Source of the DNA: JAAYBQ01 sp035403465
GTDB lineage: Bacteria > Spirochaetota > UBA4802 > UBA5550
Reading direction: 5' to 3'
Assembly (NCBI GenBank): GCA_035403465.1
Contig: DAONFG010000004.1
Location: forward strand, 1 to 64,000
Length of the DNA stretch: 64,000 nucleotides
In this document: in pieces, positions 26,366 to 35,491 of the stretch
Layout: each line of letters opens with the position of its first letter
How positions within the stretch are numbered: position 1 is the stretch's first letter
Notes under the pieces: model-generated
What the model was told of the DNA's origin: nothing
What the model saw: only the letters and a program-made list of their open reading frames with translations
Database searches by the model: none
Made by a program: the position numbers and the translations under genes

Positions 26366-28183
26366 TTATGCCTGGTTAATGGTTTTGATAACACCTGCAT
26401 AAATAGTATTCAGAATTCCAATAGAATTCTTTTCCGGTATCTGTAGCAATGGTGTGATGTCAATCATGGTATCTCCAATTCCTGTTAAAGAATCTCCGTT
26501 CTCCAGGGGTTTAATCATACTTTTAATTATATCTTCATTGTTGTCAAATGTTGTATTATCGATGATTTTTATTGAATCTTCTTTTAGTCTTATTACAAAT
26601 GGATCTCGTTTTATTGTTACAAGACTTCCTATCTGCTTACGGTTGTAAACCATAGTGATATAACGCTCTCCAGCCTTTTTATATTCCATACTATCATTAG
26701 TCACCCAAACTGATTTCATCCAAACATTGCTGAAGAAATTTTCAATTTCAGGGATTTTTTTTGCCTTTGTATTTTCTGTAAGGGTTTCATTGAATCGTTT
26801 AAGCGGATTCTCATTTTTTAGAATATTTTTTTCTGACGTTAGTTTTACTAATTGAAGTACATCGAGAAGCGGTTCTAATTCTTCATCTGTTATAATACCG
26901 TCTTTTTCTTTTACATCTATTACGCTATAAAGAATATCAAAAAATGCTGAAATATTATCTCTTACTTCATCAGCATTATTAACTCTCGCAAAAAGTTTTT
27001 TAGCCTGAGGTAATTTATTAAGATAATCCCAGTCTTCAAGATTTTTTACTGTTTCTGTTGTTGGGTGTAGTATAAAATAATCAAAAATTTCAGGCCAGGC
27101 TATTTGCATGCATACGATTGTATAAAGGAGTTTGGACATGTCTTTATTTTTTTTAGTATCTCGTGTTGCATGTTTAGCTCTTATTTTTTCTAGTAAAGTG
27201 GCATAATTTATAGCTCTTTTGATACTTCTCGGATTTCTTCCGATAGTAACCTCTGTAATATCAACAAAATAATTGAGGTCTGTTTTATTTTGTTCTTTTT
27301 CAAGATCACCGGAATAAAAATTACTACCTTGCAATAATGATGTAAGATATTTTCCAATATCGTAACTTGAAGTTGGCATTGTAAAAGGAAGTTGGATTAT
27401 TTTATCAAAGAATGACTTACCGCTTGTTAGTTGAATATTTTTTCCAAATTTTTCAGTGATTCCGAGTTGTACGATTTCATAATCAACAGCGAGAACAAAA
27501 ATACAACCTTCTACATCCATAAAATTCTTTAAGGTTTCAAGCACTTCTATCGCTTTTAAAGGTTTTATTCTATCAAGGTCATCAACAAAGAAATATATCC
27601 TTTCATTTTTTGCACTTACATTTTCTTCAATTAATTTTGTGAATTGTTGTTTGAATGCTAATAGCACTTCAGAGAGATTCTCTATTTTTAATGAATCGTC
27701 ATCTTTGTTAGCTATTGCCTCGGCGGCATCATTTATGGTTAATCCCCCTACTACTGGAATTCCAATTTCGACACTCTTTGCTACTGCAATTGTTTTTTGC
27801 ATCACTGCGCCGATCATATTTCCTAGATTTTTGAGGTTACTCGCAAATCCTTTATTGTTAACAGCAAATCTGTTTGCTAACTGTTCTACAAGTGCTTTAA
27901 CGATAACAATACCAAGGTATTCATCCTGTCTGAACATTGAATAATGCCATGTATTTATTTCAATTTTATGAGCTGCTTTTTCGGGTATGTAACATTTTAT
28001 CATGTTCATTAAACTTGTTTTACCAGTTCCCCAGTCACCTTGCAGGCCAATTGTCATTGGTGTCTCACAAGTCATGATAAAATCTGCAATACTGTCGGCA
28101 AAAGTAGCTAATTCGATTTTATCAAAATTTTGTATTTCAGATTTTTGAGTCTTATTAAATGGCGAATCATTAAACCTGTCCAT
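26366..28183 (-). CDS. KAP-family P-loop NTPase
   Basis: 605 residues. Walker A is GDWGTGKT (49-56); Walker B is IYFFVDDLDRI (D201, D202, D204). The KAP signatures NTWHYS (78-82) and RNPRSIKRAINY (sensor region) are present. A C-terminal domain of about 150 residues after LKRFNETL is of unknown type. KAP NTPases include the F-plasmid phage-exclusion protein PifA and many proteins of mobile or defence islands; ATP hydrolysis is expected. GAGGAGAG precedes the ATG. First gene of a four-gene operon with two zinc-ribbon proteins and a secreted WG/ankyrin protein. A+T-rich like the rest of the island. A weak hydrophobic patch (about 138-152) may contact membrane. Confidence 0.88.
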   Translation of the reverse strand: MDRFNDSPFNKTQKSEIQNFDKIELATFADSIADFIMTCETPMTIGLQGDWGTGKTSLMNMIKCYIPEKAAHKIEINTWHYSMFRQDEYLGIVIVKALVEQLANRFAVNNKGFASNLKNLGNMIGAVMQKTIAVAKSVEIGIPVVGGLTINDAAEAIANKDDDSLKIENLSEVLLAFKQQFTKLIEENVSAKNERIYFFVDDLDRIKPLKAIEVLETLKNFMDVEGCIFVLAVDYEIVQLGITEKFGKNIQLTSGKSFFDKIIQLPFTMPTSSYDIGKYLTSLLQGSNFYSGDLEKEQNKTDLNYFVDITEVTIGRNPRSIKRAINYATLLEKIRAKHATRDTKKNKDMSKLLYTIVCMQIAWPEIFDYFILHPTTETVKNLEDWDYLNKLPQAKKLFARVNNADEVRDNISAFFDILYSVIDVKEKDGIITDEELEPLLDVLQLVKLTSEKNILKNENPLKRFNETLTENTKAKKIPEIENFFSNVWMKSVWVTNDSMEYKKAGERYITMVYNRKQIGSLVTIKRDPFVIRLKEDSIKIIDNTTFDNNEDIIKSMIKPLENGDSLTGIGDTMIDITPLLQIPEKNSIGILNTIYAGVIKTINQA

Positions 28184-28481
28184 CGTTCTCTCCTCAATAT
28201 TTCAAAATAGATTTTAAAATTGACACATAAGAAAAATTTTTACAAGAAAATTATAAATATGATCAAAATATTTTTCTTTTAATTTGTAGGATAAATGTCC
28301 ATATTCAATTATCGCAAAAGAAATTTGCTTTTTGAAAATAACATTATATCCAGTTAATGAGATGTGAATTGAGGATTATTAATAAAATGCGGATTTTCTA
28401 TGTAAATAGCACAGTCGATAAAATAGTTCTGACCAATCAGTTTGACCAATATTTGGGACCATGGTCATAAATGAGGTTATT

Positions 28482-28712
28482 ATGAAGAACATATCCAAAT
28501 CACAGTTGAAGCCAAAGATTTTTAAAATTTTCAGGCGGATTGAAAAGACCGGTGAGGACTATATTATTACAGACCATGGTCAGCCTGTGTTGAAAATATC
28601 CTGCTACTCTCCAGGGCCCGATGAATCGATAGCAGAATTAAGGGGTTCTGTTCTTAAATTTGATAATCCCACTGAGCCTGTGGGGCTGAATGACTGGGAT
28701 ATATTACCCTGA
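28482..28712 (+). CDS. Phd/YefM-type antitoxin, orphaned
   Basis: 76 residues from ATG 28482, with GAGG upstream. N-terminal DNA-binding Phd/YefM fold: SKSQLKPKIFKIFRRIEKTGEDYIITDHGQPVLKI. The C-terminal tail, which would wrap the toxin, is SIAELRGSVLKFDNPTEPVG. Such antitoxins repress their own promoter and neutralise a VapC or Fic/RelE toxin. Here only a toxin stub follows, overlapping its stop, so it is an orphan. It lies on the right edge of the A+T-rich island, divergent from the KAP operon. Confidence 0.75.
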   Translation: MKNISKSQLKPKIFKIFRRIEKTGEDYIITDHGQPVLKISCYSPGPDESIAELRGSVLKFDNPTEPVGLNDWDILP

Positions 28713-28765
28713 TTACCAGTGACAAAAAAATTCTCGACTACCCGCATGTAACGAGCAAGTGGTAA
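28709..28765 (+). pseudogene. C-terminal stub of a VapC (PIN-domain) toxin
   Basis: 18 codons in a different frame from the antitoxin, starting inside its last codons: LITSDKKILDYPHVTSKW then TAA. This matches the usual end of PIN-domain toxins (acidic residue in the T/S-x-D-K/R motif, then a final aromatic). The rest of the toxin (about 100 codons) is missing, as expected for an internal deletion that joined the antitoxin end to the toxin end. Confidence 0.6.
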
Positions 28766-28843
28766 TGGTGAATTAAATCAGCCGATCTAATAAAGGTTTG
28801 CACCTCTGACAAAAGTGAAAACAGGACACAACCACATTAAATT

Positions 28844-30061
28844 CTATTCATGTGAATAACCATCCACAAATTCTGCTAACCGCTGTGCAACAAGTTTCAT
28901 CTCGTCAAGGTTGGGCAGAAACACAACGCGGAAATGGTCCGGTTTTGGCCAGTTGAATCCCGTACCCTGCACAAGCATTACTTTTTTCTGTTTAAGGAAA
29001 TCGAGTACAAACTTTGCGTCATCCTTAACCGGTATCTTTGCAGTATCTATCCTGGGGAAGATGTACATGCCCCCCATCGGTTTAACACAGGATATACCGG
29101 GGATCGAATTGAATAATTCGTAGCAGAAATTTCTCTGCTCGTAAAGCCTCCCTCCCGGGGCCGTCAGGTCGTATATGCTCTGGTGTCCGCCAATGGCTGT
29201 CTGTACAGCGTACTGCGCCGGCATGTTGGAACATAATCTCATTGAGGCAAGCATTCCAAGGCCCTCGATAAAGTCTGTTGCTGCATCCTTTCTTCCTGAA
29301 ATAACCATCCAGCCGACGCGGAATCCGCAGAGACGGTGAGATTTCGATAGGCCGTTCATGGTAATGATAAGTGTCTCGTCAGAAAGCGTCGCTGCGGGAG
29401 TATGCGTGATCCCGTCATAAAGGACCCTTTCGTATATTTCGTCGGCAAAGAGCACAAGCTCATTTTTAACAGCGATCTGTACAATCTTTTCAACAATCTC
29501 CTTGGGGTACACTGCACCCGTGGGGTTGTTGGGATTGATCATGACTATTGCTTTTGTCCTTGATGTTATCTTGCTTTCAATGTCGGCAATGTCGGGATAC
29601 CAGAGGTTCGTCTCATCGCACAGATAGTGCACGGCTTTACCCCCCGCAAGAAATGCCGCACCTGTCCAGAGCGGATAGTCTGGCATGGGTATGAGCACCT
29701 CGTCACCATTGTTAAGTAGCCCCTGCATGCACATTACGATAAGTTCGCTGACGCCGTTTCCGATTATAATGTCGTCAATAGCTACCCCTTTTATGTTCTT
29801 CAGCTGGCAGTCCTGCATGACAGCTTTACGCGCTGCAAAGAGTCCCTTTGAATCGCCATAGGCTTCGGCGTGCCGGAGGTTTATCATTACATCGTGTATT
29901 ATCTCATCAGGTGCGTTAAGCCCGAAAGCCGAGGGATTTCCCGTGTTAAGTTTTATGATGGTGTGCCCCTCACGTTCAAGGCGGGCGGCTTCTTCGACTA
30001 TAGGGCCGCGGATATCATAAAATACATTCTCAAGTTTATTCGATTTCTTTATAGGGTTCAT
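28844..30061 (-). CDS. alaA: Alanine/glutamate-pyruvate aminotransferase (AlaA type)
   Basis: 405 residues, fold type I PLP enzyme. The Schiff-base lysine is in MNGLSKSHRLCGFRVGW; the substrate arginine is near the C-terminus (FRVVFLPN). PDYPLW, NPNNPTGAVY and FADEIYERVLYDG are the other class I marks. The block GLGMLASMRLCSNMPAQYAVQ is characteristic of E. coli AlaA. Reaction: pyruvate + glutamate to alanine + 2-oxoglutarate, PLP-dependent. It stands alone, starting where the core genome resumes after the island. Confidence 0.9.
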   Translation of the reverse strand: MNPIKKSNKLENVFYDIRGPIVEEAARLEREGHTIIKLNTGNPSAFGLNAPDEIIHDVMINLRHAEAYGDSKGLFAARKAVMQDCQLKNIKGVAIDDIIIGNGVSELIVMCMQGLLNNGDEVLIPMPDYPLWTGAAFLAGGKAVHYLCDETNLWYPDIADIESKITSRTKAIVMINPNNPTGAVYPKEIVEKIVQIAVKNELVLFADEIYERVLYDGITHTPAATLSDETLIITMNGLSKSHRLCGFRVGWMVISGRKDAATDFIEGLGMLASMRLCSNMPAQYAVQTAIGGHQSIYDLTAPGGRLYEQRNFCYELFNSIPGISCVKPMGGMYIFPRIDTAKIPVKDDAKFVLDFLKQKKVMLVQGTGFNWPKPDHFRVVFLPNLDEMKLVAQRLAEFVDGYSHE

Positions 30062-30164
30062 GTTCGCCTCTCTGCCGGGAAAGAAAATTAATTTTCATCT
30101 AAAATGAAAAATTGACCCAAAATCAGTCCGTATGCAGAATTTACAATAAAAAAATAGATTTGTT

Positions 30165-30228
30165 GCAAAACTCCGTTTTGCGATGGCAGGGGAGTCCCTG
30201 CGGGGCATTATCAGGGGCTACGCCCCTG
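30165..30228. repeat. Cluster of three consecutive hairpins after polA
   Basis: GCAAAAC-TCC-GTTTTGC (30165-30181), GCAGGG-GAGT-CCCTGC (30186-30201) and CAGGGGC-TAC-GCCCCTG (30212-30228), three perfect stems in 64 bases downstream of the polA stop (minus strand). T-tracts are absent on the polA side. It looks like a structured intergenic repeat or a 3'-end stabiliser rather than a plain terminator. Confidence 0.5.
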
Positions 30229-30256
30229 GACCCCGGTTGCAGTGGACAGCTGTTTT

Positions 30257-32974
30257 TCAGTGCGCCTCATCCCAGTTTTCACCTCTACCTACGTCTACAA
30301 CAACAGGGACCTTCAGTTTAATGGCCTTCTCCATCTTTTCGCGCACCAGCGCCTCAAGTTCATCTGCCTCTGACTTTTCCGCTTCAAAAACAAGTTCGTC
30401 GTGCACCTGCATTATCATGTGCGACTTCATCTTCTGTCTGCGTATTTCACCGCTGATGTGAATCATTGCTATCTTGATCATGTCTGCAGAGGTCCCCTGC
30501 AGCGGAGTGTTTATGGCAACACGTTCTGCGCCTTCACGCCTGAACACTGTGGCTGAATTTATTTCAGGTACAGGCCTGCGTCGTCCCATCAGGGTCTTGA
30601 CGTAGCCGTGTTCTTTTGCGAACGCGATGGTATCATCAATGTATTTACGGAAGCCGGGATACGTCTGGAAGTATTTTTCTATGAATACAGCTGCCTCCCT
30701 CATGCCGATTTCGGCCTGCTGGGAAAGACCGTAGGGTGACACCCCGTAGATCGTGGCAAAGTTGATGATCTTTGCCTGCCGCCGCATGTCTGGCGTTATT
30801 GATTTAATGTCGACACCGAAGACCGATGACGCTGTCATGCTGTGGATGTCTATGCCGTCCTTAAATGCCGATATCATGTTTGCGTCTTCCGAATAGTGCG
30901 CGGCCAGGCGGAGTTCGATCTGTGAATAATCCGCCGACATCAGGATGAATCCTTTTTCAGGGATAAAGCCCTTGCGTATCTGCCTGCCCAATTCATCGCG
31001 AACGGGTATATTCTGTAAGTTGGGATCGGAAGATGAAAGGCGGCCTGTTGCTGCAACGGTCTGGTTGTACGACGTGTGAATCCGCCCCGTGACCGGGCTG
31101 ATAAGTTTTGGCAGCGCGTCGATGTATGTGCTCTGGAGCTTGCTGAGTCCCCTGTAGCTGATGAGCGAGTCAATTATTTCATGGCGTCCCTGTAACCCCT
31201 CGAGTACCTGTATGTCCGTGGAAAACCCGGTCTTGGTCTTTTTGAGGGGCTTGAGGCCCAGCTTGTCAAAGAGTATGGAGGAGAGTTCTCGTGTTGAGTT
31301 TATGTTGAACTCCTGGCCCGCAAGCCTGTATATGCTCTTCTCGGCCTGTACCAGCCTGGACTGGGTGTCTTTCCTCATCTTCTCAAAGTGCGCGGTATCT
31401 ATTTTTACGCCCGTGTACTCCATATCCGCAAGTACTTCAAGCAGCGGCAGCTCTATCTCCCTGAACAATGAAGTGAGTTCGTCCCGGATGATGAGAGGTT
31501 CAAAAACTTTATAAAGCCTGAACGCGATGTCAGCGTCCTCAATCGCGTAGTCCGACAGCCGCTCAAGCGGGACCTCTGTGATGGGCACCGCGTTCTTGCC
31601 CACGCCCACCAGTTCTTTGAATGTGACTGTTTTATAATCCAGGTAGTACTCTGCCAGGTCGTCAATGTTATGGCGTCTCTCGGATGGATCTATAAGGTAC
31701 GACGCGATCATTGTGTCAAAGTCTATGCCGCGAAGTTCAATCCCGGCTGTGCGCAGGACCATGAGGTCATACTTTATGTTCTGGCCTATCTTTTTTATTT
31801 CAGGATTCTCAAGGAGCGGTTTAACAAGGGGGATTGTCTCGGACGGGTCCGGGTAATCATCGCTGAAGAGCCCTTTGCTCTTAACCGGCAGGAACCATCC
31901 TGAATTTTCCGCAATAGAAAATGACATGCCGACCAGGTTCGCCTCAACAGGCTGAAGCGAGTCTGTTTCGGTGTCGAACGATACGATGCCTGCGGCTGTT
32001 ACCTCATCAATCATCTGCTGTAAATCCGCAAGCGTGCGGATCGTTGTATATTTTTTCGGCTGCTGAATTGCGGATTTCTTTGCTCCCGGGGCAGTTGCGG
32101 CAGCGGCGTTAGGGAAGAAGTCCCTGGCCACCGAGGCCATTTCGATTTTGTTAAAGTATACGGATGCAATGTTCGGGTCAATGCCGTTAAACGCGAGTTT
32201 GTCCAGGTCAAGTTCAACGGGCACGTCGCGGTGTATGGTCACAAGGTCCCGGCTCAGGTAAGCCATATCCTTTTGTGTTTCAAGGAGTTCTTTTGTCTTG
32301 CCTTTGATCGAGTCTATGTTTTCGTAGATTTTATCCAGTGTCGAATAGTCTGTTATCAGTTTAAGCGCGGTCTTCTCGCCAACGCCTTTGACGCCCGGTA
32401 CATTGTCTGATGTGTCTCCCATGAGCGCCATGTAGTCTATTATTTTGTCAGGGGTGAGTCCCGTCTTGTTTACAATGGATTCATGGTCGTAAATTTCGTA
32501 CTCGGAGATTCCCTTTGACGCTGCATAAATCTTTACGTTTTTTTTAAGCAGCTGGTAGGCGTCCTTGTCGCCGGTGACAAGGTAGACTTCAAGCTTGTCA
32601 GACGGGCATTTTTCCGCAACAGTGCCAAGTATGTCATCTGCCTCGTAGTCATCGGATTCAAGTATGGGTATTCCGAGTGTTGCGACCATATTTTTTATTT
32701 CAGTTATCTGGCTGCGCAGGTCGTCCGGCATCTTCTGCCTGTTTGCCTTGTATTCGGTATACAGCCTGAACCTGAAAGATTTTACCGGTGGATCAAAGGC
32801 AACAGCAAGGTAGTCCGGGGACTGCTCGTTTATCAGCTTCAACAGCATCCGCGCAAACCCGAAAATTGCGGAAGTGTTCTGACCGCTCGAATTAATCAGG
32901 GGATTCTTTATAAAGGCGTAGTACGCCCTGTAGCACATGGCGTGGCCGTCGAGCACAAAGAGTTTCTTTTTCAT
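30257..32974 (-). CDS. polA: DNA polymerase I
   Basis: 905 residues with all three domains: 5'-3' nuclease (LFVLDGHAMCYRAYYAF..., YEADDILG, GDTSDNVPGV), 3'-5' exonuclease with intact metal residues (FDTETDSL, D334/E336, and YAIEDAD), and the polymerase (motif A SADYSQIELR with D682; motif B RRQAKIINFATIYG; motif C QVHDELVFE). It does Okazaki-fragment maturation and repair synthesis. Proofreading is predicted to be active, unlike some lineages that lost the DxE motif. Monocistronic; the hairpin cluster lies downstream. Confidence 0.97.
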   Translation of the reverse strand: MKKKLFVLDGHAMCYRAYYAFIKNPLINSSGQNTSAIFGFARMLLKLINEQSPDYLAVAFDPPVKSFRFRLYTEYKANRQKMPDDLRSQITEIKNMVATLGIPILESDDYEADDILGTVAEKCPSDKLEVYLVTGDKDAYQLLKKNVKIYAASKGISEYEIYDHESIVNKTGLTPDKIIDYMALMGDTSDNVPGVKGVGEKTALKLITDYSTLDKIYENIDSIKGKTKELLETQKDMAYLSRDLVTIHRDVPVELDLDKLAFNGIDPNIASVYFNKIEMASVARDFFPNAAAATAPGAKKSAIQQPKKYTTIRTLADLQQMIDEVTAAGIVSFDTETDSLQPVEANLVGMSFSIAENSGWFLPVKSKGLFSDDYPDPSETIPLVKPLLENPEIKKIGQNIKYDLMVLRTAGIELRGIDFDTMIASYLIDPSERRHNIDDLAEYYLDYKTVTFKELVGVGKNAVPITEVPLERLSDYAIEDADIAFRLYKVFEPLIIRDELTSLFREIELPLLEVLADMEYTGVKIDTAHFEKMRKDTQSRLVQAEKSIYRLAGQEFNINSTRELSSILFDKLGLKPLKKTKTGFSTDIQVLEGLQGRHEIIDSLISYRGLSKLQSTYIDALPKLISPVTGRIHTSYNQTVAATGRLSSSDPNLQNIPVRDELGRQIRKGFIPEKGFILMSADYSQIELRLAAHYSEDANMISAFKDGIDIHSMTASSVFGVDIKSITPDMRRQAKIINFATIYGVSPYGLSQQAEIGMREAAVFIEKYFQTYPGFRKYIDDTIAFAKEHGYVKTLMGRRRPVPEINSATVFRREGAERVAINTPLQGTSADMIKIAMIHISGEIRRQKMKSHMIMQVHDELVFEAEKSEADELEALVREKMEKAIKLKVPVVVDVGRGENWDEAH

Positions 32975-33476
32975 AAAGAGGTACCATACCCATTTTTTTT
33001 AAATCAGACCTGTTTCGCTTTTTAAACAGCAGGGGCGGAGCCTGTGTCAAAATACCTTAAAACTTTTTGACTGGCGTTGACACCGCTTTTGATCAACCCC
33101 GTTATTCATAATTTATTTTCTGAAATGCAGGTTCAGAAATTATTATTGAATATTATATGATTATTTTGTAAATCCATTGTCAAGGCATATTGCTTATGAT
33201 TTTTTGATGCCGCCCGGAATGTTTGCGAATCAATTTTTAGGGAAGCTGAAGGAATAGAGGTAAGGCTGCAGTATGTTTCATAAATAACCTGGCATAATTC
33301 GGGCGCTGCTTTTTTAACAGTAGTCTCCTGTAAAAGGCTTGATTGAATTCATTCCAGCGGTGTTATCTGACAGATCAAAAAGCAGGCAGGGCCGGATATC
33401 CGGGTTCGGTAACTTTTCGTCCTTGATAAAAAATGCCCGATGGCAGTATATAAATTATCGTATAGAAGGTTCTGGT
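32975..33476. other. Divergent intergenic region
   Basis: About 500 bp between polA and the deacetylase gene. The deacetylase frame stays open upstream of 33477 to 33339, but that part lacks a start site with a ribosome-binding site and does not resemble the family. No convincing promoter, RNA or repeat was seen. Confidence 0.4.
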
Positions 33477-34139
33477 ATGAAAAGAGTTATGGTTTTTGCT
33501 CCTCATCCCGATGATGATGTTTTAGGCTGCGGCGGCAGAATTGCCATGCACACTGCTAAGGGTGATGAGGTGATCACTGTCTTTATGACATCTGGCGAAG
33601 CCGGCAGCCTGACATATCCCTGCGATGAACTGCTGGCAATAAGGGAAAATGAAGCCCGCCAGGCATCTTTGCGTTTAAACGTGCAAGAGACAATATTTTT
33701 CAGAAATCCTGATGGATACCTGGAATTCAACCGGGATAACCTTGTACAGACAACAGGCCTTATCAGGACAAAAAAACCGGATATTATTTATATTCCACAT
33801 AAACTTGACGGTAATGAAGATCACCGTGTTACAGGCAGACTGGTACTGGATGCATGCCGCCGCGCCGGTGGTCCATGGTTCCGGGAATGCCCTGGCAGTC
33901 CATGGAGTGTCAAAACCATACTGGCTTACGAGGTGTGGACTCCGCTGCAGGATGTATCATACATTGAGGACATTACACCGTATATGGAACAGAAACTTGA
34001 CGCTCTGCGTATACATGCCTCACAGCTTAAAGATATCAGGTATGACGACGCCATACTTGGACTCAATCAGTACCGCGGCATCATGAGCGGTAAAGGCAGG
34101 TATTGTGAATGTTTCCAGATTGTAAAGGCTGAACTGTAA
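33477..34139 (+). CDS. PIG-L/LmbE family N-deacetylase
   Basis: 220 residues from ATG 33477 (AAGG upstream). Zinc-binding motif AxHxDDD (APHPDDDVLGCGG, residues 8-20) and the third ligand region IPHKLDGNEDHRVTGR (HxxH) mark the PIG-L family, which removes acetyl groups from N-acetyl sugars (GlcNAc-PI, MshB, BshB). A GT4 glycosyltransferase follows 77 bases later. The pairing resembles the MshA/MshB and BshA/BshB pairs that make low-molecular-weight thiols, but neither protein is a clear orthologue of those. Confidence 0.85.
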   Translation: MKRVMVFAPHPDDDVLGCGGRIAMHTAKGDEVITVFMTSGEAGSLTYPCDELLAIRENEARQASLRLNVQETIFFRNPDGYLEFNRDNLVQTTGLIRTKKPDIIYIPHKLDGNEDHRVTGRLVLDACRRAGGPWFRECPGSPWSVKTILAYEVWTPLQDVSYIEDITPYMEQKLDALRIHASQLKDIRYDDAILGLNQYRGIMSGKGRYCECFQIVKAEL

Positions 34140-34216
34140 TATTATTTCAGCACAGAAAATGGTGTCATATGGTTAGCTAAAATCTAACTGCTTACTTTAA
34201 AGACAGGAGTTTAAAA

Positions 34217-35236
34217 ATGTCCCGCATTTTAATGGTCACGCCTGTTTTAAAAAGCCAGCGCGGTAACAGCATCACGGCAGCCCGGTTGTATAACGGGCTC
34301 AGTAAAAGGGGCTATGCAATTGACCTGCTGTCACAGGATGAACCCGGCTGGCAACTGCAGCTTGACCTCCTGACCCGGACTCATTCTTATAACCTTGTCC
34401 ACGGGCTCCATGCCCTCTATTTCTCTCCCGTGGCAAATCATCCAGCTGTGAAGAAACTGCCCGTGCTGTTAACAACTACCGGCACAGATATAAACTACGA
34501 CCTGGCAGGGCCCGGCAAAGAGGAAACTCTGCATACTCTATTGATGGCTGACAGGATAGTAGTATTTAACCATGACCTGGGAAGAAAACTGGCTGACGCA
34601 GACCCCCGCCTTGAACCGCGCCTGGCAGTTGTTCCCCAGGGAGTGGACCTCCCTGATGCACCAGCTGTCAGCCGCAGTCAGTACGGGCTCTCTCCGGGTG
34701 ATACTGTATTCATTATTCCCAGCGGGCTGCGGCCGGTAAAAAACCTGGACCTTGCAATTGACGGCCTGGCTGTCGCGCAAGGCGGCCATCCCGGATTGTC
34801 TTTGCTGGTTGTTGGGGCTGAAATAGACAGTGCATATACGGACCATATTAAATCACGGCTCAGGGAATTGCCCTGGGCTATCTATACAGGTGAAGTGCCT
34901 CACCATAGCATAAGCGGGATTATGCGGATTGCCGATGTAGTTATTAACACTTCGCTGGCCGAGGGGCAGCCCCAGGCTGTGCTGGAAGCCATGAGCCTGG
35001 GCAAACCATGCATATTGTCCGCTGTCCCGGGGAACCTGGGCATCATCAGCGATGGGGTTCACGGCTGCTATATTAATACTGCAGAGGAACTGTCAGATGC
35101 AGCATTACGGTTAATCAGAGATCCCGGCCTAAGGCATGACATGGGAAGTGCCGCCCGTAAACTGGTAAATGAAAAGTATTCGGTCGAAAAAGAGATCGAT
35201 GCTTACGCCGGGTTATATGAATCCCTGCTCTCTTAA
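34217..35236 (+). CDS. Short GT4-type glycosyltransferase
   Basis: 339 residues, shorter than usual GT4 enzymes. N-terminus RILMVTPVLKSQRGNSITAA (acceptor loop), then TTTGTDINYDL; donor domain IPSGLRPVKNLDLAIDGL and SLAEGQPQAVLEAMSLGKP (E-x7-E). The N-terminal RGN-x-TAAR and TGTD pattern reminds me of SenB-like sugar transferases that act on thio- or seleno-sugars, from memory of the family. With the upstream deacetylase it suggests synthesis of a deacetylated glycoside. Donor and acceptor are unknown. Confidence 0.78.
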   Translation: MSRILMVTPVLKSQRGNSITAARLYNGLSKRGYAIDLLSQDEPGWQLQLDLLTRTHSYNLVHGLHALYFSPVANHPAVKKLPVLLTTTGTDINYDLAGPGKEETLHTLLMADRIVVFNHDLGRKLADADPRLEPRLAVVPQGVDLPDAPAVSRSQYGLSPGDTVFIIPSGLRPVKNLDLAIDGLAVAQGGHPGLSLLVVGAEIDSAYTDHIKSRLRELPWAIYTGEVPHHSISGIMRIADVVINTSLAEGQPQAVLEAMSLGKPCILSAVPGNLGIISDGVHGCYINTAEELSDAALRLIRDPGLRHDMGSAARKLVNEKYSVEKEIDAYAGLYESLLS

Positions 35237-35281
35237 ATTTTTAGACCGGTACACTGCGGTCTGCCCGGTGCTGTATAAAAA

Positions 35282-35488
35282 GTGTTGCGGAATTCAGTAA
35301 AATGCAGTTTTACATATGAAGGCAGAGACTATTCATTTGAGCTTGCTAAAGAGAATAATCAGAAAACACAGGAAATAGGAAAGGTGAAGATTGACCTGAA
35401 GCTTGAAAGCGACAGGCCGGAGCGTGACCGCATAACAGTCGCGATAATGAGGACCGATATCCGGCAGAACATGTTCCGCGGTGAGTGA
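35282..35488 (+). CDS. Small hypothetical protein
   Basis: 68 residues from GTG 35282 (or TTG 35285), with a stop codon two triplets upstream and no clear ribosome-binding site. Charged, probably a small beta-rich domain (CSFTYEGRDYSFEL, KVKIDLKLE). No family recognised. Convergent with the cNMP-domain gene, 3 bases apart. It may be a gene remnant. Confidence 0.35.
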   Translation: MLRNSVKCSFTYEGRDYSFELAKENNQKTQEIGKVKIDLKLESDRPERDRITVAIMRTDIRQNMFRGE

Positions 35489-35491
35489 CCG

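Noticed and set aside
33339..33476. N-terminal extension of the PIG-L deacetylase
   Set aside because: Family proteins start near MKRVMVFAPHPDDD; the extension has no ribosome-binding site.
33477..35236. Calling the pair bshB/bshA
   Set aside because: The glycosyltransferase lacks the BshA N-terminal pattern and is shorter; only the gene pairing is similar.
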